Assembly (NCBI RefSeq): GCF_014077505.1
Contig: NZ_JACGWA010000008.1
Location: forward strand, 1 to 64,000
DNA length: 64,000 bases
Source: Colwellia sp. BRX10-3
GTDB taxonomy: Bacteria > Pseudomonadota > Gammaproteobacteria > Enterobacterales > Alteromonadaceae
Direction of reading: 5' to 3'
The translations under genes and the position numbers were made by a program. The notes beneath the pieces are model-generated. The model was given only the letters and a program-made list of their open reading frames with translations. It made no database searches and was not told where the DNA came from. Positions 26,322-35,122 of the stretch are shown piece after piece. Positions within the stretch are counted from its first letter, which is position 1; each line of letters starts with the position of its first letter.

Positions 26322-27845
26322 TTAGTACTTACTTTGATATTTAGCCGGTGTGGTTTTATTCGGTAAAGTCGCTTTGATAAACTCACGAATATCTTGGTTA
26401 GATGCTTCTAAGTCTTGGTAGCGAAGATACATCATGTGGCCACTTTTATAGCCTTTGAATGACAGTCTATCTTTCATTTTTCCGCTTGGATCAAGTTGCG
26501 ATAAGGTATATTTAGCATCAAAATAATTAGTCGCACCATCATAATACCCAGATTGTATCATCACGTTTAAGTACGGGTTTTGAGCCATAGCTAAACGTAA
26601 ATTTTTACCGGTATTATTGTTGGTTCTATCCCAAGGATGCACGTTACCGAACATGTTATATTTAAGGTCAGTTTTATAATTGAGCTCTTCACGTAAATAA
26701 TAATTTATTGCTGGTGTAAAACTGTGTAACCAAGACGTGAGCTCGGCATTGTAATCGGGGCGACTGCCGGTAACTTTTTCATCAATACCTAAATAACGAG
26801 AATCTAAACGGCCAACTGTTTGTTCGCGGTTACGTAGTATTTCTTTCCAAAAATAAGACGCTTCAATATCTAAGTTATTACGCAATACCTCTTGCACCGA
26901 TAAGCCAGAATATCGAGCGACTTGTTTGGCGATACGCTGTTTTTCATCTTCAGCAATAAAGCCGCCTTTGGCGAGTGCTGGCAGATACTGCTCAAGGGTG
27001 AATTGTTCAATTTCAGGTAAAATTTCTAATAAATCTTTGTTTTGTAAATCGTCAGAAAGTGCTTTGTGATACCAAGCCGTTGCAGCGAAATAAGGTAGGC
27101 GGTTAGCCGCTTTTACCGGACCGTCACGTTTGATACCAATATCAGTAGGTGAGACCAAAATAACGCCGTTTAGATACATCCACTGACGAGATTGTAATTC
27201 TAACGCTAAGCCTGAAACTCGCGTGGTGCCATAACTTTCACCGATAAGGTATTTTGGCGACTGCCAACGGTTATTTCGGGTAACAAAGGTGTTAACCCAA
27301 TCAGCTAAGTATTTAACGTCAGCATTGACACCAAAGAACATTTTCTTTTGTTCTTCTTTTGATGGCATTTCACCCTCTTTATTAGGTAAAACGCGAGAAT
27401 AGCCGGTATTAACTGGGTTAACAAATACAATGTCAGCGCTGTCTAAAATGGAGAATTCATTGGCTTTTACACCGTATGGCTGCAGCGGAAAACCTTCGCT
27501 ATCAACATTGAGCACTTTAGGACCAGTATAAGCCACGTGCATCCAAACTGAAGCAGAGCCGGGGCCGCCATTAAATGATATCAATAAAGGTCGAGCAGCC
27601 TTATTTTTTACTTTTGAACGTTGATAATAAGTATAAAAAAGGCTGGCAGTTGGATTACCATCTTCGTCCCAAACCGGCTGCGTACCTGTGGTTGCGGTGT
27701 AATCAAATTTTTTGCCATTAACTTTTGTGCTATGGCTACTGGTTTTGTTTTCATCAATAGCAATTTTGCGTTCAAATTCTGCATTTGCTAGAGGCGATAA
27801 CAACAAGAGTAGGCTATATAAGGTTATAAAATGTCGAAATGTCAT
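26322..27845 (-). CDS. S10 family serine carboxypeptidase-like protein
   Basis: Secreted peptidase of the carboxypeptidase Y family. Signal peptide residues 1-22 (ending LANA). Oxyanion region FNGGPGSASVWMH (91-103), nucleophile in GESYGTT (Ser204), a late aspartate in GYYDGATNYFDAKY and the histidine in KGYKSGHMMYLRYQ near the C terminus. Length 507 fits bacterial S10 members. It lies alone, convergent with the M16 gene. Two secreted peptidases side by side suggest use of external peptides, which is inference. Confidence 0.93.
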   Translation of the reverse strand: MTFRHFITLYSLLLLLSPLANAEFERKIAIDENKTSSHSTKVNGKKFDYTATTGTQPVWDEDGNPTASLFYTYYQRSKVKNKAARPLLISFNGGPGSASVWMHVAYTGPKVLNVDSEGFPLQPYGVKANEFSILDSADIVFVNPVNTGYSRVLPNKEGEMPSKEEQKKMFFGVNADVKYLADWVNTFVTRNNRWQSPKYLIGESYGTTRVSGLALELQSRQWMYLNGVILVSPTDIGIKRDGPVKAANRLPYFAATAWYHKALSDDLQNKDLLEILPEIEQFTLEQYLPALAKGGFIAEDEKQRIAKQVARYSGLSVQEVLRNNLDIEASYFWKEILRNREQTVGRLDSRYLGIDEKVTGSRPDYNAELTSWLHSFTPAINYYLREELNYKTDLKYNMFGNVHPWDRTNNNTGKNLRLAMAQNPYLNVMIQSGYYDGATNYFDAKYTLSQLDPSGKMKDRLSFKGYKSGHMMYLRYQDLEASNQDIREFIKATLPNKTTPAKYQSKY

Positions 27846-28021
27846 AACAAGGTTCTCAGGGTTAGGTTTTTTTTGTTATTTGTATATTTAGCCTACGACA
27901 GCAGGACGTAAAAGTCATGCTTAAAAGTTAGAACGAGTATTTATAGCGATTAGTAACTTTAACAGCTCATCAAGCATGGCTCACAAATAAACTACTTTCC
28001 TAAACATTATTCATCTCAACT

Positions 28022-28600
28022 TTATGTGCAATGCGTTAGATAAACAACAATAAGGTGATCACCGGTTAAGCTGGCGTAGTTTGTGGGTAAATCAGTTATC
28101 TTCATTAAATGTTGAGCAGGTAAAGTGATAACTTCTTTGGTGTTTTGTACGCTGAGTTCTGCGCTGTTGAATAAACTATAGATAAAGCACAGGTCGCTTT
28201 TTTCAAGTAGAAGATTGTCTGCGCTTTTTTCACTGGTTGTCTTGGTATTAAAAGCTGAAGTTCGGACAATAACATTAAAGTCGGTTATTTCATTACTATG
28301 CAAGTTGCCAACAGTTTTATTACCGCCATCAAAAGTGGCAATATCAAGTAGCTTTGCTAAGCGGTCAATTTTACTATCATTGTGTTGTAGATTGATGCCG
28401 TTACCATCAATTAAAACCAGGTTGCGGGTGTAACCAGTAAAATTAGAAAAAATACCGTCTTCAACCACACTCGCCATACTTAAGCGCCAGTCGAAATTAT
28501 CTAAGGTGCCGTCAGGGTTTATCGCCATTTCGACAGTCTCACCTTTGCCGTTTTTCCATGGCACGGTTTTAAATTGTGTTGGTTGAATAATTTCTATCAT
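28022..28600 (-). CDS. HutD/Ves family cupin protein
   Basis: 192-residue cupin-fold protein with the family N terminus: residues about 5-16 hold the FKTVPWKNGKGE block, followed by FDWRLSMASVVEDGIFSNF and RNLVLIDGNGI. Members include Pseudomonas HutD, linked to histidine utilisation, and E. coli Ves. No hut genes are nearby, so the role here is open. The ATG at 28600 has GAGATACACC upstream. Monocistronic. Confidence 0.85.
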   Translation of the reverse strand: MIEIIQPTQFKTVPWKNGKGETVEMAINPDGTLDNFDWRLSMASVVEDGIFSNFTGYTRNLVLIDGNGINLQHNDSKIDRLAKLLDIATFDGGNKTVGNLHSNEITDFNVIVRTSAFNTKTTSEKSADNLLLEKSDLCFIYSLFNSAELSVQNTKEVITLPAQHLMKITDLPTNYASLTGDHLIVVYLTHCT

Positions 28601-28834
28601 CTGGTGTATCTCAAATAAGCGTGTAGGTTTGACTAATTATTCGGATCATAACGTGAAACCGAATGAGATGTCTGCGCTAAGTTATGTTTATGTCATTATC
28701 AAGTAAAATACATAACTTGTTACGTATTTTATGAATTTGTAATAATAAAATAATTGCCTAACAAAAGCGGCATTGATAGCATGCAACTTTCTTGTATCTA
28801 TCTACACTCTATTGAATAATAAAAGGATATTATT

Positions 28835-29329
28835 GTGTTTAAAAAATCACTAATTGTACTTTCTCTATTGGCATTACCTTTAACTGCTTCTGCTAACTGG
28901 TCAGCAGGCGCAGGCTATGCGAACTTATCAGATGACGACCTATCGTTAGGTGTTATTTATGGTGCTGTTGCTTATGAATTTGCTAAAGAAGGCAGTAAGT
29001 TTTCTTTAGTACCTGAATTACGTCTTGGTACGGGTATTTCTGATGATAAAATGGGTGGCGTTAAGGTAGAAATTGAAAGATTTACTGCACTATCTGTTCG
29101 TGGACAGTATAACTATGATAATGGCTTTTATGCCTATGTTATGCCGTCATATGCAAACTTAGATGTTAAAGCTAGTTTTAATGGCGCTTCTTATAGCGAC
29201 GATGATTGGGAATTTGGTTTTGGTGCCGGTGTTGGTAAAAAATTGAACGAAAACACTAGCGTTGAAGCATCTTTTGAAAGTTACGATGGAACTGATGTGA
29301 TAACAGTTGGTTTTAAATACGCTTTTTAA
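28835..29329 (+). CDS. Small outer-membrane beta-barrel protein
   Basis: 164 residues, with a signal peptide of about 20 residues (cut after TASA). The rest alternates strands with many Gly, Tyr, Asp and Phe, and ends in GFKYAF, a terminal phenylalanine typical of barrel insertion. It resembles the 8-stranded OmpA/OmpX-type porin-family folds. No specific function is visible. The start is GTG at 28835 with AAGGATATT upstream. A terminator follows at 29355. Confidence 0.82.
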   Translation: MFKKSLIVLSLLALPLTASANWSAGAGYANLSDDDLSLGVIYGAVAYEFAKEGSKFSLVPELRLGTGISDDKMGGVKVEIERFTALSVRGQYNYDNGFYAYVMPSYANLDVKASFNGASYSDDDWEFGFGAGVGKKLNENTSVEASFESYDGTDVITVGFKYAF

Positions 29330-29354
29330 GTATTTAAATAAACTTTATTACCTT

Positions 29355-29386
29355 AAAGGGAAGCCATTGTGCTTCTCTTTTTATTT
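29355..29386 (+). terminator. Intrinsic terminator of the barrel-protein gene
   Basis: AAAGGGAAGC (29355-29364) / GCTTCTCTTT (29371-29380) with one G-U pair and a 6-nt loop, then a T-rich tail. The rest of the 29330-29743 gap shows only the cytochrome terminator. Confidence 0.7.
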
Positions 29387-29677
29387 TCAACCCTTCCTAG
29401 CCAATTATGGCTGCAAGACATTAGTTTATCTATGTACGTCGATGAACGGTATGTCCGTTCACATGCTCTATCCTAACCGTTTGTCATTGTTTCAGCATTG
29501 CATCAATGACCTATAAAAAAGGAAGATTATAATCTGTCGGTATTAGCTAAATAATAACTTTAATGTAACAACGAAACTTATGAAGATAAGGGCAGAAAAG
29601 TAATGTTGTAGTCGGCTAATCCTCATTAGCATGAAGCTAATCATTCCAGCGCGCTAAAATTGTGAAGCCTGAATAGA

Positions 29678-29702
29678 AAAAGCAGCGATTAACGCTGCTT
29701 TT
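29678..29702 (-). terminator. Terminator of the di-haem cytochrome gene
   Basis: AAAAGCAGCG (29678-29687) / CGCTGCTTTT (29693-29702) with a 5-nt loop. T-runs on both strands make it bidirectional. Confidence 0.75.
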
Positions 29703-29743
29703 GAAATAATAACATTGAAAAGCTAATAAAATAGCTTAAGTGA

Positions 29744-30364
29744 TTATTTTAATGACGACGAGTACTGCGATAGTGCCGTTATTTCTTCGTCGGTTAAATT
29801 TGCAGCCACGCCTTGCATCATGCCATTAAGGTCATTATTACGTGAACCATTGCGGAATGCTTCTAACTGAATTTTTAAGTAATCAGCATTTTGACCAGCA
29901 AGGGCAGGGAAACCAGCGCTTGGCATGCCTTTACCGTTAATACCGTGACAAGCAACACAAGCAGTAACTTCCATTTCTGCGTTACCACCTAAATAAAGCT
30001 TTTTGCCTTCAGCGCTGGCTGTACCGTCGCCATCAGTTGATTGTTGGCTAGCATAAAATGCTGATATATCAGCCATGTCTTGTTCGCTAAGTGCCATAGA
30101 CATGCCACCCATGATTGCGTTTGCACGACCTGACTTACCACCCGATGTTAAACCTAATTTAAATTCAGCAAGTTGTTTAGCTAAGTAGCTAGCGCTTTGG
30201 CCTGCTAACTTAGGGTACATAGGCACAAGGCTATTGCCGTCAGCGCCATGACAAGCAGCACACATAGCTGATTTGCCTTTACCGGCTTCTGCGTTACCTT
30301 CAACGGCATTGGCAGTCGCTACGGCACTTAATCCTAATAAAACAGTCATGATAAATTTTTTCAT
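29744..30364 (-). CDS. Di-haem cytochrome c4
   Basis: Periplasmic electron carrier of the c4 type, passing electrons to terminal oxidases. Signal peptide 1-20 (cut after TANA). Two c-haem sites: CAACH (35-39) and CVACH (136-140). Both are followed by the family pattern YPKLAGQ / FPALAGQ and by methionine-rich segments (IMGGMSMALSEQDM; LNGMMQGVAANLTDEE) that supply the distal ligands. Length 206. A longer four-haem paralogue lies directly upstream on the same strand, separated by a 12-bp hairpin. Confidence 0.93.
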   Translation of the reverse strand: MKKFIMTVLLGLSAVATANAVEGNAEAGKGKSAMCAACHGADGNSLVPMYPKLAGQSASYLAKQLAEFKLGLTSGGKSGRANAIMGGMSMALSEQDMADISAFYASQQSTDGDGTASAEGKKLYLGGNAEMEVTACVACHGINGKGMPSAGFPALAGQNADYLKIQLEAFRNGSRNNDLNGMMQGVAANLTDEEITALSQYSSSLK

Positions 30365-30529
30365 TGATTTAATCTCTGCTTGTCGTAAACACGATAAATG
30401 GTTTACTTATAAAATTTGCTAACTATGTTGTTTTGGCATTCTACACGAATTTATTGATTGTGAAATAATGACGTTAAAAAAATCAACTAATTGTTTACTA
30501 GCATGGCAATAGTTCGAGCTGAAAATGCA

Positions 30530-30558
30530 AGAAGGGCAGCGATATTCGCTGCCCTTCT
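30530..30558 (-). terminator. Hairpin terminator of the four-haem cytochrome gene
   Basis: Perfect 12-bp stem AGAAGGGCAGCG (30530-30541) / CGCTGCCCTTCT (30547-30558) with a 5-nt loop, 36 bp past the stop on the minus strand. The T tail is weak. Confidence 0.65.
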
Positions 30559-30593
30559 GTTAGCCGACAAAGTTCGTCATTATTTCTATAATA

Positions 30594-31817
30594 TTACTTC
30601 ATTGACGCCATATATTTTGCTAACTCTTCCATATCGCTTTCTGAAAGCTTCGCAGCAACACTTCGCATCATGGTGTTGTAATCGTTATTACGGGCACCTT
30701 TTTTGAAATCCATTAACTGTGCTTTTAAGTAAGCTTCGTTTTGGCCAGCAATAGTTGGGAAGCCTGCTTTATTCATGCCTTTACCGTTAACACCGTGACA
30801 AGCGACACAAGCGGTAATTTTACGTTTAACATTACCACCAAAATAAAGCTTCTTCCCGATTTTGGAGCCAACTAAATCGGCAACAACAACTTTTTGTGCG
30901 GCATAATAACTGGCAATCTCTAGCATGTCTTGTTCACTTAGCGCTGCCGCCATAGGTCCCATAACATTGTTTTTACGTGTTCCCGCTTTAAATTCTTGTA
31001 ACTGTTTTATGATGTAATTAGCACTTTGGCCTGCAAGTTTAGGATAAATAGCAACTGTGCTGTTACCGTCAGCGCCATGACAAGCAGCACAAGTGGCCGA
31101 TTTAGCTTTACCAGCGATTACTTCAGCAGTAATAGGGGCTGCAGGTATTATTCTACGAGAAACCACGTTAGCAACAGCAGCAGGGTCAGCAAAATAAGCT
31201 GCCATATCAGCAATGTCATCTGCAGTCATGTTGCCAGCAAATTGATTCATAGCGTAGTTAACACGATCTTTATTTTTAAAACTCATCAACTGTTTTGCAA
31301 TGTATTCAGGGTGTTGATTAGCCAAATTAGGGTAAATTAATACTTCGCTGTTACCTTCGCTACCGTGACAACCGATACATGAGGCAATATTGCGAGATGC
31401 ATCACCTAGTTCGTATAAGCTTTTACCCGCCACAGGATTTGGTGTGTAAGCAGCAGGCGCCGTACTTGCAGTTGAACCATTATCTGCAGAAGTGTCTTGG
31501 CTTGCTCCGTCGCGTGGTAAAGCCGAGTAATAAGCGCCAAGATCAGCCATATCTTGTTCAGATAAAGATGCTGCCATTGGAGCCATTAACGGGTTTTTGC
31601 GGTCACCCGATTTAAATGCTTTTAGTTGTTTAACAATATAATCAGCATGTTGACCTGCTAAGTTAGGAAAGGTATCGCTAGCGCCAATGCCATTTGAACC
31701 ATGACACGCAGCACAAGTAGCTGCCTTAGCTTTACCTGCGTCTGCATCGCCAGAGGCAGCTACAGCAATATTAATGCTTAATAGTGTTAAAATTAATGAA
31801 GTTAAAATATGTTTCAT
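30594..31817 (-). CDS. Four-haem cytochrome c (fused pair of c4-type modules)
   Basis: Predicted periplasmic electron carrier of 407 residues. Signal peptide about 1-21. Four haem sites: CAACH (35-39), CIGCH (147-151), CAACH (243-247) and CVACH (337-341), each followed by PNLAG/PKLAG-like and Met-containing segments. The two halves each look like a full di-haem c4, joined by a Thr/Ala/Ser-rich linker, so the gene probably arose by duplication and fusion of the neighbouring c4 gene or its ancestor. The frame opens further up at 31859, but MKHILTSL at 31817 starts a proper signal peptide and has GAGAG 8 bases upstream. A 16-bp palindrome lies just upstream. Confidence 0.88.
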   Translation of the reverse strand: MKHILTSLILTLLSINIAVAASGDADAGKAKAATCAACHGSNGIGASDTFPNLAGQHADYIVKQLKAFKSGDRKNPLMAPMAASLSEQDMADLGAYYSALPRDGASQDTSADNGSTASTAPAAYTPNPVAGKSLYELGDASRNIASCIGCHGSEGNSEVLIYPNLANQHPEYIAKQLMSFKNKDRVNYAMNQFAGNMTADDIADMAAYFADPAAVANVVSRRIIPAAPITAEVIAGKAKSATCAACHGADGNSTVAIYPKLAGQSANYIIKQLQEFKAGTRKNNVMGPMAAALSEQDMLEIASYYAAQKVVVADLVGSKIGKKLYFGGNVKRKITACVACHGVNGKGMNKAGFPTIAGQNEAYLKAQLMDFKKGARNNDYNTMMRSVAAKLSESDMEELAKYMASMK

Positions 31818-31848
31818 AACAAAACTCTCAACATGCTTTTGTGTTTTT

Positions 31849-31864
31849 ATTGAATGCATTCAAT
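31849..31864. promoter_or_regulatory. 16-bp perfect palindrome upstream of the four-haem cytochrome gene
   Basis: ATTGAATGCATTCAAT reads the same on both strands. It sits 32 bp before the cytochrome start, between it and the divergent engB, and is a candidate operator. The regulator is unknown. Confidence 0.5.
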
Positions 31865-31974
31865 AAGCCGGAAAATCGGCAACATCATACACCATTAACG
31901 CACTTTAGAGGGATTTTTAGCTAATTTTTTTGTCTAAATTTGAATACAATTGCATCTTTAATGTGAAAAAACGA

Positions 31975-31980
31975 TATAAT
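31975..31980 (+). promoter_or_regulatory. -10 element of engB
   Basis: Perfect TATAAT that overlaps the first in-frame ATG (31979). A TTGCAT at 31950-31955 could be the -35 with a 19-bp spacer. Transcription would begin near 31987, downstream of that ATG. Confidence 0.6.
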
Positions 31981-32011
31981 GCGTTTTTTATTTATATTGT
32001 TGGATCTAAAC

Positions 32012-32668
32012 TTGTCATCTACAGCCATTCATCTTAGCAAAGCGACCTTTACTCTTAGCGCACCCGATATCCGTCGTTTACCCGCAGATAGTGGCATTGA
32101 AGTGGCATTTGCAGGTCGTTCTAACGCAGGTAAATCAAGTGCGTTAAACACATTAACAAATCAAAGAAGCCTTGCGCGTACCAGTAAAACACCAGGACGT
32201 ACTCAGCTAATTAATATTTTTGAAATAGCCGAAAACAAACGTTTAGTTGATTTACCCGGTTATGGCTTTGCCAAAGTGCCGATGGAAATGAAGAAAAAGT
32301 GGCAAAAAGCTTTGGGCGAATACCTAGAAAAGCGCGAATGCTTGAAAGGTTTAGTTATTTTAATGGATATAAGACATCCGTTAAAAGATCTAGATATGGA
32401 CCTTATTCAATGGGCCGCAGACGGTGATTTACCTGTTTTAGCGTTGCTAACAAAAAGTGATAAACTTTCTCAAGGTAAAGTTAGCGCACAAGTACATTTT
32501 GTCAAAAAAGAACTAGCGGCACTAAATGCTGATATTAAAGTGCAGGCGTTTTCGTCATTAAAACGCACAGGCTCAGAGCAAGCTGACAAAGTAATTTGCG
32601 ATTGGTTTCAAGATGAGAATATTCAAGCGTTAAGTGAATCAAGCGAAGAACCTTTAATCGAAGAGTAA
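32012..32668 (+). CDS. engB: Ribosome biogenesis GTP-binding protein EngB (YsxC/YihA)
   Basis: Essential GTPase in large-subunit ribosome assembly. G1 motif GRSNAGKSS (35-43), G2/switch region [13 protein letters not shown]3 [12 protein letters not shown]4 TKSDK and G5 FSSLK. It closely follows E. coli YihA. An ATG at 31979 is in frame, but it overlaps the -10 hexamer, so an mRNA from that promoter cannot carry it. The TTG at 32012 ([10 protein letters not shown]) has GGAT upstream and gives 218 residues, close to E. coli (210). polA and engB are neighbours in many gammaproteobacteria; here about 11 kb separates them. Confidence 0.95.
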   Translation: MSSTAIHLSKATFTLSAPDIRRLPADSGIEVAFAGRSNAGKSSALNTLTNQRSLARTSKTPGRTQLINIFEIAENKRLVDLPGYGFAKVPMEMKKKWQKALGEYLEKRECLKGLVILMDIRHPLKDLDMDLIQWAADGDLPVLALLTKSDKLSQGKVSAQVHFVKKELAALNADIKVQAFSSLKRTGSEQADKVICDWFQDENIQALSESSEEPLIEE

Positions 32669-32690
32669 TTTCAACATCATTCAATAACTT

Positions 32691-32715
32691 AACGCCTCGA
32701 TTTTTCGGGGCGTTT
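32691..32715 (+). terminator. Terminator between engB and the second msrA
   Basis: AACGCCTCG (32691-32699) / CGGGGCGTT (32706-32714) with one G-U pair. It separates convergent genes and probably serves engB; the T tail is short. Confidence 0.65.
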
Positions 32716-32769
32716 ATGTATTCAGCTTACCAGACAAAGCCTTATGAACATTTTGCTATAGTAAACAGA

Positions 32770-33297
32770 TTAACCATTCGAAAAATCGATACCTGCATCT
32801 TCCAACTTTTCACGATTCACATGCTTACTAAAGCGCTGCATTAACAACTGTAATTTTGGGTGAATATATCGTTGGCAGAAAGGTCGGTTGGGTGAGGTAT
32901 AGAGATAATCAGTAAACTCAACTTTATTAGCTTTAAACTCAGCAAATGGTAACACTTGGGTAATAATTTTTAGCTCAAAGTCATTTTGTAATTGGCGTAA
33001 AATCTCATGGCTTTGTTTTGCTTGCCCATCACTATAAGTATAAATAGCAGAGCGATATTTGTTACGCATTGAATGATCTGCAGTACATGCATGTGTATGT
33101 AAATGAATGCTGATCAAATCGATAAGTGAAATGATATCTGGCTCGAAATACACTTCAATAGCTTCTGAAAATTGCGTATTCGAACCAGTAGAGCTTATCC
33201 AACCTTGATTGATTTTCACAATCCCATTTAAAGATGCAAAAACGCCTTCGGTACACCAATGGCAACCGCCACCTAAACCCACTTTGTTTATTATCAC
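32770..33297 (-). CDS. Second peptide-methionine (S)-S-oxide reductase (MsrA paralogue)
   Basis: MsrA-fold protein of about 175 residues. The catalytic motif is GGGCHWCTEGVF (Cys12), an alternative form of GCFWG; a second cysteine (Cys15) is next to it. Conserved features continue: EAIEVYFEP, HTHACTADHSMRNKYRSAIY and QRYIHPKLQ. An open frame extends into the first msrA, but the GTG at 33297 lies 7 bases after the msrA stop and gives a normal MsrA N terminus. It is the third gene of an msrB-msrA-msrA operon. Tandem MsrA genes of different subtype suggest separate substrates or reductants, which is inference. Confidence 0.87.
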   Translation of the reverse strand: MIINKVGLGGGCHWCTEGVFASLNGIVKINQGWISSTGSNTQFSEAIEVYFEPDIISLIDLISIHLHTHACTADHSMRNKYRSAIYTYSDGQAKQSHEILRQLQNDFELKIITQVLPFAEFKANKVEFTDYLYTSPNRPFCQRYIHPKLQLLMQRFSKHVNREKLEDAGIDFSNG

Positions 33298-33304
33298 TTT
33301 AACG

Positions 33305-33802
33305 TTATTTTTCAGGTAAAACCCAATCTGCTCGTGGAAAATGGCAGGTGTAACCATGTGGTACGCGTTGTAAGTAATCTTGATGCTCAACCTCGGCTTG
33401 CCAAAAGTCGCCAGCCGGTTCAACTTCAGTCACTACTTTACCTGGCCATAAACCCGAAGCATTAACATCTGCAATAGTTTTTTCAGCCATAACTTTTTGC
33501 TCTGCGCTAGTGTAATAAATCGCCGAGCGATACTCACTACCAAGGTCATTACCTTGTCTGTTTTCTGTAGTGGGATCATGTATTTGAAAAAATAATTCTA
33601 AAATTTTTCGATAACTGATCACAGTATTATCAAAGTAAACTTCAATGCCTTCTGCATGATTACCGTGGTTTCGGTAGCTAGCATTTTTAACATCGCCACC
33701 AGTATAACCAGCACAGGTTTTTGTTATGCCCGGTAACTTGCGAATCAAATCTTGCATACCCCAAAAGCAACCACCGGCTAATACGGCTCGTTCAATGGTC
33801 AT
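33305..33802 (-). CDS. msrA: Peptide-methionine (S)-S-oxide reductase MsrA
   Basis: Repairs the S form of methionine sulfoxide in proteins. The catalytic Cys12 is in [11 protein letters not shown]. Standard blocks follow: [54 protein letters not shown] and [10 protein letters not shown]. Length 165 is in the short MsrA class, cytoplasmic. It starts 4 bp after msrB, with GAAGGATAAC as ribosome binding site. Confidence 0.95.
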   Translation of the reverse strand: MTIERAVLAGGCFWGMQDLIRKLPGITKTCAGYTGGDVKNASYRNHGNHAEGIEVYFDNTVISYRKILELFFQIHDPTTENRQGNDLGSEYRSAIYYTSAEQKVMAEKTIADVNASGLWPGKVVTEVEPAGDFWQAEVEHQDYLQRVPHGYTCHFPRADWVLPEK

Positions 33803-33806
33803 GTTG

Positions 33807-34250
33807 TTATCCTTCTACTTGTGGTAAATATGCTTGATAACCTTCGGCGATCATATTGTCACGGTGAATAAATTTAAGAGAAGCAGAGTTTATGCAATAA
33901 CGTAAACCGCCTTGTGCGACAGGACCATCGGTAAATACATGCCCCAAATGGCTATCACCATGAGCTGAGCGAACTTCTGTGCGTGCCATACCATGCGTAT
34001 CGTCGGTAAGCTCACTGACATTTGTGCTTTCAATCGGCTTACTGAAACTCGGCCAACCACAACCTGCGTCAAACTTATCTGCCGAGGCAAACAAAGGCTC
34101 ACCCGAAACAACATCAACATAAATACCGGGCGCGGTATTCTCTAATAGTTCGCCTGTCCACGGACGCTCAGTGCCGCTTTCTTGTGTAACACGATATTGC
34201 TCAGGGGTTAATGCAGCAATAGCTTCGCTTGATTTTTTATACTGTGACAT
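33807..34250 (-). CDS. msrB: Peptide-methionine (R)-S-oxide reductase MsrB
   Basis: Repairs the R form of methionine sulfoxide. It has the core [10 protein letters not shown] (Cys64 onward), [25 protein letters not shown] and the catalytic [11 protein letters not shown] (Cys119). The two CxxC zinc pairs seen in many MsrB proteins are absent ([10 protein letters not shown] and RSAHGDS occupy those places), so this is a zinc-free form. Length 147. First gene of the operon with the two msrA genes; the three together repair both stereoisomers. Confidence 0.95.
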   Translation of the reverse strand: MSQYKKSSEAIAALTPEQYRVTQESGTERPWTGELLENTAPGIYVDVVSGEPLFASADKFDAGCGWPSFSKPIESTNVSELTDDTHGMARTEVRSAHGDSHLGHVFTDGPVAQGGLRYCINSASLKFIHRDNMIAEGYQAYLPQVEG

Positions 34251-34407
34251 AAGATCTCCTCAGTGGCTTAATGGCGATTTAATAACTTACTGTGGCAGTA
34301 AACTCATGAAATATTATCCTGATAGTTACTAGTTAACAATAGACGGAAACTTAAGGATTAATTCGCCATGGTATTCAAACTATATTGAGCACAATTTTCA
34401 TATAACA

Positions 34408-34432
34408 AGGCTGATACAAGGTAAATCAGCCT
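34408..34432. repeat. 8-bp inverted repeat
   Basis: AGGCTGAT (34408-34415) and ATCAGCCT (34425-34432) with a 9-nt gap, between divergent msrB and the NTF2-like gene. No T-run; function unknown. Confidence 0.4.
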
Positions 34433-34538
34433 ACTAGTGTAAACCTGCTATATTTAATAGGCGATAATCGCAAACTTGAGTTTACTTAGAGGTGTGTTGT
34501 TTCGTAGGCCTTGTCGAAATAATAACAAGGAACATAAA

Positions 34539-35001
34539 ATGAACTTCAAATTTACCATCGCATTAATAGCCACTATTGCCGCTTTTAGCACACAGGCCCA
34601 AAGTTGGGACAAACAGCAAACACAAGTATGGGAAATAGTGTTAGCTTCATATGACGATATTAAAAAACGTGACAACAATTGGACGGATAAATGGGTAACC
34701 CAAGACGCTATGGTTTGGGGGGAATAGCACCCCAATGCCTCGCAGTAGAAGTGCTGTAAAACGCTGGGAAAAATTCAGCTTTGAAGATGGCTCAACGAAT
34801 AACGTTGCCGAATATAGCCCAACAGCAATTGTTGTTCATGGTGATACCGCCGTTGTTCATTACTATTATTCTAATGGAATGACTTCAAATAAAGGCGAAC
34901 AAAAAACTGTTCATGGCCGGTGTAGTGATGTGTTAGTTAAAGACAATAAAGCGTGGAAATTTGTCGCTTGGCATTGCGCTGATGAATCGAAAAAACATTA
35001 A
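34539..35001 (+). pseudogene. NTF2/SnoaL-like secreted protein gene with a frameshift
   Basis: Two consecutive frames make one gene. The first (34539-34727) encodes a signal peptide (cut near STQAQ) and WDKQQTQVWEIVLASYDDIKK. The second (from about 34729) continues PMPRSRSAVKRWEKF, VVHGDTAVVHYYYS and VHGRCSDVLVKDNKAWKFVAWHC, the pattern of NTF2-like proteins. The break lies in a run of six G (34717-34722). With five G the frame reads through as WGNSTPMPRSR, giving about 154 residues. This is a true one-base insertion, a phase-variable tract or a sequencing error. The ATG at 34539 has AAGGA 7 bases upstream. Terminator at 35019. Confidence 0.8.
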
Positions 35002-35018
35002 TTTATAGAGCAATAAAT

Positions 35019-35052
35019 AAAACCTCAGCTTATCTCGAGTTGAGGTTTTTTA
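35019..35052 (+). terminator. Terminator of the NTF2-like gene
   Basis: AAAACCTCA (35019-35027) / TGAGGTTTT (35041-35049) with a 13-nt loop and a T-run. Confidence 0.75.
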
Positions 35053-35091
35053 ATGCTATTTTTTCGGTAACAGAAGGCAAATTTCAGACAT

Positions 35092-35122
35092 AAAAAAACC
35101 GATGACTAAAGGGGCCATCGGT
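35092..35122 (-). terminator. Intrinsic terminator of small RNA 2
   Basis: On the minus strand the stem ACCGATG / CATCGGT (35116-35122 with 35098-35104) is followed by a run of seven T. Confidence 0.85.

Noticed and set aside
34476-34538. Upstream extension of the NTF2-like gene (MSLLRGV...)
   Set aside because: It puts 21 residues before a clean signal peptide; the ATG at 34539 has AAGGA at the right distance.
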